Positions 24,151 through 33,009 of a stretch of 64,000 nt of DNA are shown in pieces. The DNA lies in the NCBI GenBank assembly GCA_038323615.1, contig JBBQHC010000002.1, forward strand, positions 1 through 64,000, read 5' to 3'. Position 1 is the stretch's first letter. Each line of letters begins with the position of its first letter. Under the pieces are notes generated by a model that ran no database searches, was not told the origin of the DNA, and was given only the letters and a program-made list of their open reading frames with translations. The position numbers were made by a program, and so were the translations under genes. This DNA comes from JBBKXP01 sp038323615 (GTDB lineage: Bacteria > Pseudomonadota > Alphaproteobacteria > Rhodobacterales > Rhodobacteraceae).

Positions 24151-25149
24151 CTATCCCATCGCATGCCGCCACGACGCCGAATAGGCACCCGTGACGTGGT
24201 GTTCCAACTGCCGCTCGATATCGCCCAGCAGCGACGAGGCGCCGAACCGGAACAGGTCGGGTTGCAGCCAGCGGTTGCCCAATTCGTCCTTGATCATCGC
24301 CAGATACACCAGCGCGTCCTTGGCCTTGCTGATCCCGCCTGCGGGTTTATAGCCGACGCGGGTGCCGGTCCGGTCGTGGTAATCACGGATCGCCCGGATC
24401 ATCGTCAGGGTGACGGGCAGGGTGGCGTTGACGCTTTCCTTGCCGGTCGAAGTCTTGATGAAATCGGCCCCCGCCATCATGCAGACGAGGCTGGCGCGGG
24501 CGACGTTGCGCAGGGTGCCAAGCTCTCCGGTGGCAAGAATCGCCTTGATGTGCGCCTCGCCACAGGCGGCCCGCATTTCCGCCATTTCATCATAGAGCGC
24601 CTGCCAGTTGCCGGTCAGCACATGGCGGCGGGATATCACGATATCGATCTCGCGGGCTCCGGCGGCGACGCTTTCGCCGATCTCGGCGATGCGCAAATGG
24701 AACGGCGACAGCCCGGCGGGAAAGCCGGTGGAAACAGCGGCGACCGGGATGCCTGACCCGTCGAGCGCCTGCACCGCCGTTGCCACCATGTCATGATAGA
24801 CGCAGACCGCGCCCACCGTCAGGCCGGTCATCCCCAAGGTTTCCAGCAGCGCGGGTGACGCCGGTTGGCGGGCCTTGGCGCACAAACGTCGGACCCGCGC
24901 GGGGGTATCGTCGCCCGACAGCGTCGTCAGGTCCATCAGGCTGACTGCCTTGCACAGCCAGGCGGCCTGCCAGTCCTTCTTGACGCTGCGCCGCCCCGGC
25001 AGGGTGGCCGCGCGGCGTTCGATGGCGGATGTATTTGCCTGCACTGACGCCACCCAATCAAGGTCGAGCGGCAGGCCCGCGTTGCGCGGTTCGTGGACCT
25101 GCGGCAAGTGGTTTGCGGCGCGTGTCGGGGTCGGGTGATCGGTCTGCAA
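24151..25149 (-). CDS. deoC: Deoxyribose-phosphate aldolase
   Basis: A class I aldolase splitting 2-deoxyribose-5-phosphate into glyceraldehyde-3-phosphate and acetaldehyde. The Schiff-base lysine is in GADFIKTSTGKES and the second active-site lysine in GTRVGYKPAGGIS; EIDIVISRRHVLTG also fits. With 332 residues it is longer than E. coli DeoC (259) because of an 80-residue N-terminal extension, usual in this subgroup. The start is best taken as TTG at 25147-25149, since AGGAGG stands 5 bases before it. That site lies inside the codons of an alternative ATG start at 25164, and a GTG at 25182 is a further option. It is co-transcribed with the double ALDH. Confidence 0.9.
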   Translation of the reverse strand: MQTDHPTPTRAANHLPQVHEPRNAGLPLDLDWVASVQANTSAIERRAATLPGRRSVKKDWQAAWLCKAVSLMDLTTLSGDDTPARVRRLCAKARQPASPALLETLGMTGLTVGAVCVYHDMVATAVQALDGSGIPVAAVSTGFPAGLSPFHLRIAEIGESVAAGAREIDIVISRRHVLTGNWQALYDEMAEMRAACGEAHIKAILATGELGTLRNVARASLVCMMAGADFIKTSTGKESVNATLPVTLTMIRAIRDYHDRTGTRVGYKPAGGISKAKDALVYLAMIKDELGNRWLQPDLFRFGASSLLGDIERQLEHHVTGAYSASWRHAMG

Positions 25150-25221
25150 GGGGGCCTCCTGCATGCCAGTGAAACCTGACACGCGGGCGGGGGTTTGGCA
25201 AGGTTTGACCGGATGGTCAAA

Positions 25222-26076
25222 TTAGTTGCCGGGTTGAGCAGATGGCTGCACCACGTTGCGCTGAAACCGCTGGCGATACTGCGCCGGGGTCTGACCGTGT
25301 TGGGCGCGAAACAGGCGATGAAAATGCGACAGATTCGGGATGCCGCAGTCGGCGGCGATCTCGGCCAAAGGCTCGGCGCTGCCCGAAAGCTGGCGGGCGG
25401 CGTGGGCCATGCGGATGGCCTTGACGTATTCCGATGGGCTTTTGCCAAGAAATCGCCGCGCGGTGCGGCTGACATGCGGATGGGCATGGCCCGCGATACG
25501 GACGAATCCGGCGGCACCGTCGCGGTAAACTTCGGGGCGCTGGGCCGCGAGACACGCGTCGATCAACCACGTGGGGGCATTGTCGGGAATCTCGGGGCTA
25601 GCATCGCGCAGGTCGGCGATCAGGGGCATCAGGAACGCCTCGGCATCCAGCGTCCCAAGGGCGCTGCGTTCGAGCCGCAGGGCAGCGTGGTTCAGCGTGG
25701 CAAGGGCGCGGCTGTCGCGGTGCAGCCGAACCGGGGCATTTGCCCAGAACAGATGACCCGCCAAATCCGGATGACGGGCAAGGATTGTCGCCATCAGGTC
25801 GGGGTGCAGGACCAGCGACACCACCATCGCCGCCTCGCCGCGCCCTTGCAGGGCGTGGGCATGGGCCGGGCCAAGGCAGAGCAAGTCGCCTTCGGTCAAA
25901 TCGTCGGTGCGATCCGGCAGGTGATGGCGCACGCGGCCGTTCTGGACCCACAGAAGCTCAAAAAAATCGTGGTTGTGCAATGCTTTGGGGCGGGCACGTT
26001 CCAGCGACGCGCGGGCCAGATGCACGACCCGTCCGGGGCGCAGAATATCGGCGTGATGCAGGGTGATCCGGTCCAT
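25222..26076 (-). CDS. AraC-family transcriptional regulator (ChbR-like cupin N-terminus)
   Basis: A 284-aa regulator. Residues about 25-85 form a cupin sensor domain (ALHNHDFFELLWVQNGR). Residues about 180-280 hold two HTH motifs (HVSRTARRFLGKSPSEYVK, then PLAEIAADCGIPNLSHFHR and the family end GQTPAQYRQRF). The HNHDFFE start resembles ChbR-type sugar regulators. It lies upstream of deoC on the same strand and is divergent from rpe, so it may control deoC-ALDH or rpe. The inducer is unknown. Confidence 0.87.
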   Translation of the reverse strand: MDRITLHHADILRPGRVVHLARASLERARPKALHNHDFFELLWVQNGRVRHHLPDRTDDLTEGDLLCLGPAHAHALQGRGEAAMVVSLVLHPDLMATILARHPDLAGHLFWANAPVRLHRDSRALATLNHAALRLERSALGTLDAEAFLMPLIADLRDASPEIPDNAPTWLIDACLAAQRPEVYRDGAAGFVRIAGHAHPHVSRTARRFLGKSPSEYVKAIRMAHAARQLSGSAEPLAEIAADCGIPNLSHFHRLFRAQHGQTPAQYRQRFQRNVVQPSAQPGN

Positions 26077-26190
26077 GCCGTCAAATTAGCACATTCACCG
26101 GCGATGTCCCGCGCCATCCCGACAGGCAGCACGTGACCTTGGCCGTTTTCCGCGCTAAACCGCCCACCAAACCCCCAAAGGACTTGGCCA

Positions 26191-26874
26191 ATGACATTCG
26201 ACCGCACTTTGAAAATCGCACCCTCGATCCTGTCGGCGGATTTCGCAAATTTCGGGGCCGAGTGCGCGGCGATCGAGGCGCAGGGGGCCGATTGGGTGCA
26301 TGTCGATGTGATGGACGGGCATTTCGTGCCCAACATCACGTTCGGTCCGGCGATGTGTGCGGCGCTGCGCCCCCACATCAAGGGGGTGATGGACGTGCAT
26401 CTGATGATCGCGCCAGTGGATCCATATATCGAGGCCTTTGCGCGGGCCGGGGCCGATAATATCAGTGCGCATCTTGAGGCGGGGCCGCATATCCACCGCA
26501 CCCTTCAGGCGATCCGTGGGGCCGGCGCCAAGGCCGGGCTGGCGATCAATCCAGGGACGCCGATTGACGCGCTGGCGCATCTTTTGGACGTGGTGGATAT
26601 GGTCTGTGTGATGACCGTGAACCCCGGTTTCGGCGGGCAGAAGTTCATTCATAGCCAGATCGACAAGGTTCGCGCCCTGCGGGCGATGATTGGCGACCGG
26701 CCGGTGCATATCGAAATTGACGGCGGCGTCACGCCGGACACCGCGCCGCTGGTGGTGGCTGCCGGGGCCGACGTTCTGGTCGCCGGATCGGCAGTGTTCA
26801 ACGGCGGATCGGTCGCCAATCCGGCACCTTACGGGGCGAACATCCGGGCGATTCGCGCAGCGGCGACCGCCTGA
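26191..26874 (+). CDS. rpe: Ribulose-phosphate 3-epimerase
   Basis: A 227-aa TIM-barrel enzyme interconverting ribulose-5-phosphate and xylulose-5-phosphate (pentose phosphate/Calvin cycles). It shows APSILSADFANFG, the metal/catalytic segment HVDVMDGHFVPNITFG, HLMIAPVDPYI, MTVNPGFGGQKFI, and the second Asp in EIDGGVTPDTAPL. Length is typical. The start follows CCAAAGGACTTGGCCA. The upstream gene is divergent (AraC type); downstream the two-component operon begins after a 90-bp control region. Confidence 0.95.
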   Translation: MTFDRTLKIAPSILSADFANFGAECAAIEAQGADWVHVDVMDGHFVPNITFGPAMCAALRPHIKGVMDVHLMIAPVDPYIEAFARAGADNISAHLEAGPHIHRTLQAIRGAGAKAGLAINPGTPIDALAHLLDVVDMVCVMTVNPGFGGQKFIHSQIDKVRALRAMIGDRPVHIEIDGGVTPDTAPLVVAAGADVLVAGSAVFNGGSVANPAPYGANIRAIRAAATA

Positions 26875-26878
26875 GGTT

Positions 26879-26917
26879 CTGCACAAAAACTGCACAATCA
26901 CGGCGCCGTTTCTGCAC
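26879..26917 (+). promoter_or_regulatory. Three phased CTGCAC direct repeats upstream of the two-component operon
   Basis: CTGCAC occurs at 26879, 26890 and 26912, i.e. 11 bp apart and then 22 bp apart (one and two helical turns), always preceded by an A/T pair. Such same-face direct repeats are how OmpR-family regulators bind. The genes downstream encode just such a regulator, so autoregulation is likely. Confidence 0.5.
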
Positions 26918-26965
26918 GGCCCGACTCTAGACCTTTGCCAGAGCAGCAAAAGCAAAGGATAACAA

Positions 26966-27169
26966 ATGCAACGCTTTACCTTGCGCGGGGTGCCACAGTG
27001 CCTGCGCCGCGATGGCTGGTGGCTGTCCCCGCCCGAAACAAAATCTGCGACCTGTCCCAAGGAAACCGGCGTTGCCCGCGTCTCAGTGTTTAAGGGCTAC
27101 CGCAACCATGCGGTTGCCCGTAACCTTGCGGCAGACGATGCCGCCCCGGCCAAGGGACAGTTAAGATGA
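26966..27169 (+). CDS. Possible small protein or leader peptide before the response regulator
   Basis: An ATG at 26966 has a good ribosome site (GCAAAGGATAACAA) and opens 67 codons. The stop overlaps the response-regulator ATG by 4 bases (ATGA). The peptide is basic, Trp- and Cys-containing (RGVPQCLRRDGWWLSPPET) and has no membrane segment or family that I recognise. The ribosome site and the exact coupling support translation. It may serve mainly to couple translation of the regulator gene. Confidence 0.45.
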   Translation: MQRFTLRGVPQCLRRDGWWLSPPETKSATCPKETGVARVSVFKGYRNHAVARNLAADDAAPAKGQLR

Positions 27170-27855
27170 ACCGCCATATCCTTCTTGTCGACGACGACCC
27201 GCAAATCCGTGACGTGCTGCGGATCACCCTGACCCAAGCCGGGTTCGACGTGACCGAGGCCGCAGACGGTGCCGCCGCAATCGCCGCGACGCACCGGGCG
27301 ATGCCCGACCTGATTGTTCTGGATATCGGAATGCCCGAAATGGACGGGCTCGAAGTTTGTCGGCGGTTGCGCAAATCGTCCAGCGTGCCGATCCTGTTCC
27401 TGACCGCCCAGGGCGACGAGATCGACCGCGTTGTCGGGTTCGAGATTGGCGGCGACGATTATGTCGCCAAGCCGTTTTCGCCGCGCGAACTGGTGGCCCG
27501 GATCCGGGCGATTCTGAAACGGACAGGCACCGCGCAGAACGATCCCGCCAGCCTGCGGCGCGGGGTGATCGAACTCGACGCGACGCGCCACATCTGCCGG
27601 GTGAACGGCGCACAGGTACATCTGACCGCCCGCGAAATGGACTTGCTGACCCGTCTGATGGCGCGACCCGACCACGTGATGCCCCGGCCCAAGCTGGTCG
27701 ATGCGGTCTATGGCACCAACATTCACGTCAGCGACCGCACATTGGACAGCCACCTGCGCAACCTGCGCTTCAAACTGGGTGGCGCGGGCTGCGGCGATGC
27801 CATCGACACGGTGCACGGCGTCGGCATTCGGATGGGGCCATGCCGGGGCGCATAG
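27166..27855 (+). CDS. OmpR/PhoB-family response regulator
   Basis: A 229-aa regulator. The receiver domain (1-118) has acidic D9-D11, phospho-acceptor D53 in VLDIGMPEMDG, T80 and K102 in DDYVAKPFSPREL. The winged-helix C-terminal domain (about 130-225) has LTAREMDLLTRLMARPDHV and the recognition region DRTLDSHLRNLRFKLG. It overlaps the sensor-kinase start by 16 bp and its own promoter region has phased CTGCAC repeats. The stimulus is unknown. Confidence 0.9.
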   Translation: MNRHILLVDDDPQIRDVLRITLTQAGFDVTEAADGAAAIAATHRAMPDLIVLDIGMPEMDGLEVCRRLRKSSSVPILFLTAQGDEIDRVVGFEIGGDDYVAKPFSPRELVARIRAILKRTGTAQNDPASLRRGVIELDATRHICRVNGAQVHLTAREMDLLTRLMARPDHVMPRPKLVDAVYGTNIHVSDRTLDSHLRNLRFKLGGAGCGDAIDTVHGVGIRMGPCRGA

Positions 27856-28802
27856 CCGCCAAGTGGCGACCGTCGCTGGCGATGATCGTGGGCTTTACGC
27901 TGGCGGCAGTGCTGTGTCTGCCGGTCGCGGGTATTGTCGCAATGCGGTATTTGTCGCCGACGCTGGGCTACCGCGAGGCGATGATTATCGCCGGGGTCGG
28001 GATCGTTCTGGCGACGGTCTATGTCGGTTATGTGTTGTGGCGGATCATCCTGCGGCCGATCCGGACGCTGGCCGCGCGGGCCGACGCGATCGCGCATGGG
28101 GCAACCGGGGCGCTTGACCCGTTACCCCATTACGGCACCCGCGAGACCCGCGATCTGGGGCAGGCGATGCTGGACATGGGCCGCGTGTTGCAGGGGCGCG
28201 AGGCGGTGCTGCGGTCCTACGCCGACCATGTGACGCACGAGTTGAAATCGCCGCTGACGGTGCTGCGCGGGGCAGCAGAGCTGCTGGATTCGCCGGGGCT
28301 GAAGCGGCCCGAACGGCGCGCCCTTTTGACCCGGATCGACGATGCGGCGGATCGGATGACCGCCCTGCTTGAGGCGCAGCGGGAACTGGCCCGCGCACAG
28401 GAACCGATGGCGGGCGGCCATGCGGCGGTGGCCGATCTGGTGGACGGGCTGGCGGCGCAGTTTCCGGGTTTGGCGCTGACCGTGGCGGGCGATCATCCCC
28501 TGCCGATCGCGCGTGACGGGCTGTGGCTGGTTCTTGAACACCTGCTGGGCAATGCGCAGGCACACGGGGCGACGGCGGTGACGCTGACCACCGGCGCGGA
28601 TACCCTGACGGTCGCGGATGACGGCCCCGGTGTGTCGGCCGGCAACCGGGCGCGGATATTCGACCCGTTCTTTACGACCCGGCGCGATTCGGGTGGCACC
28701 GGCATGGGGCTGGCGATTGTGCGGCGCATGTTGCAGGCGCACGGGGCCGAGATTGCGCTGTTGGAGAACGCGCCGGGGGCGGTGTTTCGGATCGTATTTT
28801 AG
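27840..28802 (+). CDS. Sensor histidine kinase partner of the response regulator
   Basis: A 320-aa membrane kinase. Two spans (about 14-35 and 47-70) flank only about ten periplasmic residues, so the signal is probably sensed in or under the membrane. A HAMP-like linker (RPIRTLAARADAIAHG) is followed by the H-box SYADHVTHELKSPLTVLRG with H133. The ATPase domain shows the N box EHLLGNAQAHG, G1 DDGPGV and G2 GGTGMGLAIV. The start is the ATG at 27840 inside the regulator gene. A TcrZ/CreC-like sensor with minimal input fits best. Confidence 0.88.
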   Translation: MPGRIAAKWRPSLAMIVGFTLAAVLCLPVAGIVAMRYLSPTLGYREAMIIAGVGIVLATVYVGYVLWRIILRPIRTLAARADAIAHGATGALDPLPHYGTRETRDLGQAMLDMGRVLQGREAVLRSYADHVTHELKSPLTVLRGAAELLDSPGLKRPERRALLTRIDDAADRMTALLEAQRELARAQEPMAGGHAAVADLVDGLAAQFPGLALTVAGDHPLPIARDGLWLVLEHLLGNAQAHGATAVTLTTGADTLTVADDGPGVSAGNRARIFDPFFTTRRDSGGTGMGLAIVRRMLQAHGAEIALLENAPGAVFRIVF

Positions 28803-28807
28803 GTGGA

Positions 28808-28827
28808 CCGTGGGTTGAAACCCACGG
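28808..28827. repeat. REP-like palindrome (GGGTT/AACCC family), copy 3, perfect
   Basis: CCGTGGGTT (28808-28816), loop GA, AACCCACGG (28819-28827): nine perfect pairs directly after the kinase stop. The same GA loop is found at 16750 and 57741. It could also act as a transcript 3' end. Confidence 0.75.
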
Positions 28828-28893
28828 GACCGTTGCCGCTGAGGACAGGAGGGGGCGCTGCCCCCGCCCTGCGGGCCCCCAAGAGCGGGCCCC

Positions 28894-28921
28894 CCGGAAT
28901 ATTTTTAGCCAAAAGAAGCTG
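28894..28921 (+). repeat. GAATATTTTT-type repeat, copy 4
   Basis: CCGGAATATTTTTAGCC then AAAAGAAGCTG, nearly identical to copy 2 at 9521. It is preceded by GC-rich stems (GGGGGCGCTGCCCCC near 28853) between convergent genes. Confidence 0.7.
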
Positions 28922-28926
28922 AAGGA

Positions 28927-29835
28927 TCAGGCGGCCCCGATGCCCTTGCGCGACAGGAACGCGGGCAGTTTGCCGGTCTCCTTGGGGCTCTCTTGCGTGG
29001 ACGCGCCGCCGCTCATCGCCTTGATCCCGGCGATCCCGCTTTCGCCCAATTTCACGCTGGCAAACGGGCCGCCCAGCCGCGTGTGTGCCGGGTTCTGCGG
29101 GTCGAACTTTTCACCCTTGGCCAGCAGTCTATCCGCCCAATCCTCGGCATTGTCCTGCGGGCGATAGCCCAGAAACCCGACCTTGTGGTTGGACACGGGC
29201 GCACGGGTGTTGGCGCTGACCCCGTAGACGATCGTGTGCCCGACCGTGGCGGTTTGCACCGACCGCACGACCAGTTGCACCATGTCGCGGTACGACAGCC
29301 AGGTTTGTAACGCCCGCACGTTCTGCGGTTCCGGGGTGCATGACATGATCCGCAGGCAGACCGATTCCAGCCCGCGCTTTTCCCAATACATCCGGCCCAG
29401 ATCTTCGGAAAAGCACTTGGCAAGGCCATAGAACGTATCGGGACGGTGCGGCGCGTTGGTGTCGATTCCGGCGTTGGTTTCGCACATTCCGACGGCATGG
29501 ACGGACGAAGCATAGATCACCCGGCGGGCGCCGTGCTGAAACGCTGCCTCCCAGACGTTATAAGCGCCGACAAAATTCGGGCCGAGCAGTTCGGGGAACG
29601 GTTTTTCATCCACGATGGCGCCGAAATGCACGACCATTTCCGCGCCCTCGATCAGTGGTCCGATCTGGTCCATCTGTGCCACATCTGCGCGCACATAGGT
29701 TTCGTTGTCGGCCAATGTGTCGGGGGCGTTCAGAATGTCGGTCGAGACCAATTTGCGGCACATCTTTGCGAGGGGGGCGCGCAATTCGTGCCCCAGATTG
29801 CCCCGTGCCCCGGTCAGTACGATCTTGCCCAGCAT
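28927..29835 (-). CDS. NAD-dependent epimerase/dehydratase-family (uronate dehydrogenase-like)
   Basis: A 302-aa extended-SDR enzyme. The NAD site is IVLTGARGNLGHELR at the N-terminus, VVHFGAIVDEKPF near 68, YASSVHAVGM near 108 with the catalytic Ser, and Tyr/Lys in FYGLAKCFSEDLGRMY near 136. These features are closest to uronate dehydrogenase-type proteins, which oxidise galacturonate or glucuronate to the lactone. The C-terminus is about 35 residues longer than that family. It is followed (12 bp upstream on the same strand) by an FAD oxidoreductase gene, so the two may share a pathway. Confidence 0.78.
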   Translation of the reverse strand: MLGKIVLTGARGNLGHELRAPLAKMCRKLVSTDILNAPDTLADNETYVRADVAQMDQIGPLIEGAEMVVHFGAIVDEKPFPELLGPNFVGAYNVWEAAFQHGARRVIYASSVHAVGMCETNAGIDTNAPHRPDTFYGLAKCFSEDLGRMYWEKRGLESVCLRIMSCTPEPQNVRALQTWLSYRDMVQLVVRSVQTATVGHTIVYGVSANTRAPVSNHKVGFLGYRPQDNAEDWADRLLAKGEKFDPQNPAHTRLGGPFASVKLGESGIAGIKAMSGGASTQESPKETGKLPAFLSRKGIGAA

Positions 29836-29846
29836 CGCGTATTTCC

Positions 29847-31037
29847 TTAGATGACGGCCCGTTCGATCAGCGGGCGATTTGCCGCGACACGGTCATACCC
29901 CAGCGCCGAAAGGTCAAGGCTGCGGAATTCGCCGTAGCACACCAGTTCGGCGATTCCCCGCCCCATTGCCGGTGACTGCTGCAAGCCGTGGCCGGAAAAC
30001 CCGTTGCAGAACAGGAAATTACTGACCTCGGGGTGGGGCCCGATAACCGCGTTCTGATCCAGCGTGTTATAGGCGTAGTGGCCGACCCATTCGTTGATGA
30101 CCTTGACCTGCTCGAATGCGGGAACGCGGGTGGCGATGGCGGGCCAGACTTTGTTTTCCCAGACTCCGTGATCCATCTGGAAATCGTCGAAATCTGCGGC
30201 TTGATCATCGTCGGGCGGACATCCGGTCATGTAATACCGCCCGTCAGTGCGCATATGCACGCCCGAGGGGTCGATGGTCAGCGGCAGATCACGGTCCAAA
30301 GGGCGGGCGGCGTCAAAGATAAAGGTATAGCGTCGGCGCGCCTCGACCGGGATATGCAGCCCGGCCATTTCGGCCGTGACGTTGGCGCGCGGACCAGAGG
30401 CGTTGACGATAATGCCGGCGCTGATCCGGGTGCCGTCGGCCAGTGTCACCCCGGTCACGCGGGCGCCGTCGCGGCTGATCCCCGTCACCGTCGCCTGGGC
30501 ATATTCGACGCCGTTCTGGCGGGCCTTCTTGCGGAACCAGTCAAAGATCGTGCCGCCGTCGAAATAGCCTTCGTTCAGCGGGTTGTGTGATCCCAGAATG
30601 ATCCCGTCGAGGTTATAGAACGGCCACTTTTCAGCGATCTGATCGGGCGTGAGGATTTGCGTGCCCGCCCCCAGCGCGGTTTGAATTTTCTGGTTCCGGC
30701 GCAGGGTTTCGGCAAATCCGGGCGTATCGGCAAGGTAAAGGTAACCATAAGATTGCAGCGTGATATCAGGTGCTTCGGGGTCGCGCATGAAGCCCTTGAA
30801 CCCTTTGATGAATTCGACGCCGAACTGGCTGATCCTGATGTTCACCTCGTTCGAAAACTGTTGCCGGATGCAGGAATTCGTGTGGCTGGTCGATGCAGTC
30901 TGATAGGTCAGATCACGATCCAGCACCAGAATTCGCCCGCTGAAATCAGGGTTCTGCGAGGTCCAGAACGCGATCGATGATCCGATCATCGCGCCGCCGA
31001 TGATAACGACGTCGTAAGAGCTGTGTTTGGGTGACAT
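29847..31037 (-). CDS. FAD-dependent oxidoreductase (DAO / sarcosine-oxidase-like fold)
   Basis: A 396-aa D-amino-acid-oxidase-fold enzyme. The FAD-binding motif YDVVIIGGAMIGSSIAFW is at residues 8-25, followed by VLDRDLTYQTASTSHTNSCI, and the C-terminal FAD-contact GFSGHGLQQSPAMGRGIAEL is near 350. It probably oxidises an amine or amino acid in the cytosol, as do sarcosine and dimethylglycine oxidases. A creatinase gene (sarcosine-forming) lies 17 kb away, a suggestive but unproven link. The stop lies 12 bp before the epimerase-type gene. Confidence 0.82.
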   Translation of the reverse strand: MSPKHSSYDVVIIGGAMIGSSIAFWTSQNPDFSGRILVLDRDLTYQTASTSHTNSCIRQQFSNEVNIRISQFGVEFIKGFKGFMRDPEAPDITLQSYGYLYLADTPGFAETLRRNQKIQTALGAGTQILTPDQIAEKWPFYNLDGIILGSHNPLNEGYFDGGTIFDWFRKKARQNGVEYAQATVTGISRDGARVTGVTLADGTRISAGIIVNASGPRANVTAEMAGLHIPVEARRRYTFIFDAARPLDRDLPLTIDPSGVHMRTDGRYYMTGCPPDDDQAADFDDFQMDHGVWENKVWPAIATRVPAFEQVKVINEWVGHYAYNTLDQNAVIGPHPEVSNFLFCNGFSGHGLQQSPAMGRGIAELVCYGEFRSLDLSALGYDRVAANRPLIERAVI

Positions 31038-31118
31038 TGGGGTCGTCCTGCGCAGGTATTCAGGCGGACGCTAGTCAATCGCCGTGGCAATGGAAAGCCG
31101 ATGCGGTTGGGGCCGGAG

Positions 31119-32732
31119 TCAGGCCTCCAGCACGGTCGTCTTGTCCGTCTCCAGATAGACAAACCCACGCGCGGGCAGTCTCAGGACCGTGCCGTCGATC
31201 ATCGCCGCCTGCGGCCCGGTGGGTTGCGCCTTGCCCGCAATGGTCAGGGATTGCGGATGATCCGACAGGTTGAACACCGCCGTCAGGGCGTGCCCCTTGT
31301 GGCTGCGCACGATCCCCAGCAGTGGGTCGGGCAGGTCGAGAAACCGGGTCTCGCCAAGGCGCAGGGCATCTTGGGCGCGGCGGAACGCAATGGTTTCGCG
31401 GTAGCTGTGCAGGACGGAATCGTTCGCCGCCTCTTGCGTCGCGACGGCGCGGGCGGCTTGGGGCGGCTTGATCGGCAGCCAGGGCGTGCCGGAGGTGAAC
31501 CCGGCGTTGGGCTGATCGGCGTCCCAGACCATCGGGGTGCGGCAGCCGTCGCGCCCTTTGTAATCGGGCCAGAACGCGATGTTGGCCTTGTCCTGCAATT
31601 CGTCGAACAGGATGTCGGTCTGGGTCTGCCCGACTTCTTCGCCCTGATAGATGCCAAGCGTCCCCGGAAAACTGCACAGCAGCGCGATCGCTTGTTTGGC
31701 GACTGCATCGGGGTCGCCGCCACCTTGGGTCCAGCGGGTGACATGGCGTTCAACGTCGTGGTTCGAAAACGACCAGCAGGGCCAGCCATCGGGGGCGACG
31801 TTCAGGAATGTCTCGATACAGGACCGGAAATGGTGCGGCGTGTGGTCGTGGCTGAGCATCGCAAACGAATAGGCCATGTGCAGGTGGCTCTCTCCAGCGG
31901 TATACTCGCCCATGATCTCGACCTGTCGCTGGCCCATTTCCCCGACCTCGCCCACCATCATCCGGGCGTCGAATTGGTCGGTCAGGGTACGAAACCGCGC
32001 CAAGATGTCCAGATTTTCGGGCTGGGTTTTGGAAGACAGGTGGTTCTGCGCCTCGTAGGGATTGCCCGGAAAGGTCGTCCAGTCGCCCGCCGGATTGTCG
32101 GGCAGACTGGCGTCGTGGACGTAGAAATTCACCGTATCCAGCCGGAACCCGTCGACCCCCCGGTCGAGCCAGAACCGCATTGCATCCAGCAGAGCATCGA
32201 CGGCGGCGGGGCAATGAAAGTTGATGTCGGGCTGTTCGGTCAGAAAGTTGTGCAGGTAGTATTGCCGACGGCGCGGGTCGAACATCCACGCCGAACCACC
32301 GAACACTGACAGCCAGTTGTTGGGCGGGCTGCCGTCTGCCTTTGGGTCGGCCCAGACGTACCAGTCGGCCTTGGCGTTTTGGCGGTCGGCGCGGCTTTCG
32401 ATGAACCAGGGATGTTGATCGGACGAATGCGACAGCACCTGATCGATGATGACCTTGAGGCCAAGATCATGCGCCTTGGCGATCAGTGCATCGAAACCAG
32501 CTATATCGCCGTAGATCGGGCTGACCCCGGTGTAGTCACTCACGTCATAACCCATGTCGCGGTCGGGCGAGGTAAAGAACGGTGACAGCCAGATCGCATC
32601 GACACCCAGGCTGGCCACATGATCGAGCCGCCGCACGATCCCGGCCAGATCGCCCATGCCGTTGCCATAACTGTCCTGAAACGACCGGGGATAGATCTGG
32701 TAAATCACTGCATCCCGCCACCATTCACGCAT
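31119..32732 (-). CDS. Alpha-glucosidase (GH13)
   Basis: A 537-aa glycoside hydrolase family 13 enzyme hydrolysing alpha-glucosides in the cytosol (no signal peptide). It begins WWRDAVIYQIYPRSFQDS. Conserved regions are DQVLSHSSDQHPWF, GFRLDTVNFY with the nucleophile Asp near 203, MVGEVGE with the acid/base Glu near 270, and FSNHDVERHVTRW with the third Asp near 330. No sugar-transporter genes are adjacent, unlike the usual aglEFGAK cluster of alphaproteobacteria. Confidence 0.92.
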   Translation of the reverse strand: MREWWRDAVIYQIYPRSFQDSYGNGMGDLAGIVRRLDHVASLGVDAIWLSPFFTSPDRDMGYDVSDYTGVSPIYGDIAGFDALIAKAHDLGLKVIIDQVLSHSSDQHPWFIESRADRQNAKADWYVWADPKADGSPPNNWLSVFGGSAWMFDPRRRQYYLHNFLTEQPDINFHCPAAVDALLDAMRFWLDRGVDGFRLDTVNFYVHDASLPDNPAGDWTTFPGNPYEAQNHLSSKTQPENLDILARFRTLTDQFDARMMVGEVGEMGQRQVEIMGEYTAGESHLHMAYSFAMLSHDHTPHHFRSCIETFLNVAPDGWPCWSFSNHDVERHVTRWTQGGGDPDAVAKQAIALLCSFPGTLGIYQGEEVGQTQTDILFDELQDKANIAFWPDYKGRDGCRTPMVWDADQPNAGFTSGTPWLPIKPPQAARAVATQEAANDSVLHSYRETIAFRRAQDALRLGETRFLDLPDPLLGIVRSHKGHALTAVFNLSDHPQSLTIAGKAQPTGPQAAMIDGTVLRLPARGFVYLETDKTTVLEA

Positions 32733-33009
32733 CGGCCCGTCCTTTTCCCTGTCGATTCGCTGCTTCTAGCAACATTGGCGGGGGGCAGGAACCGTTGCCT
32801 GACCGCGGGTCACGCAGCGGTCGCGAGGCTGCGCGGATTGGAGGCGGAAAGGCGATCGGGGCGGCGGGGCTGGGTAAACAGTGCGCGTTCGTACGGACGG
32901 TTGCCCGGGCCTTCAACTTTCGGTTCAGGGGCTGGACGGCCTCTGCCGCTGCACTAGACTTCCGGCAGGCTTGGCCACCTTGGCGTGAGCCTGATCGGGG
33001 AGCGAATCG

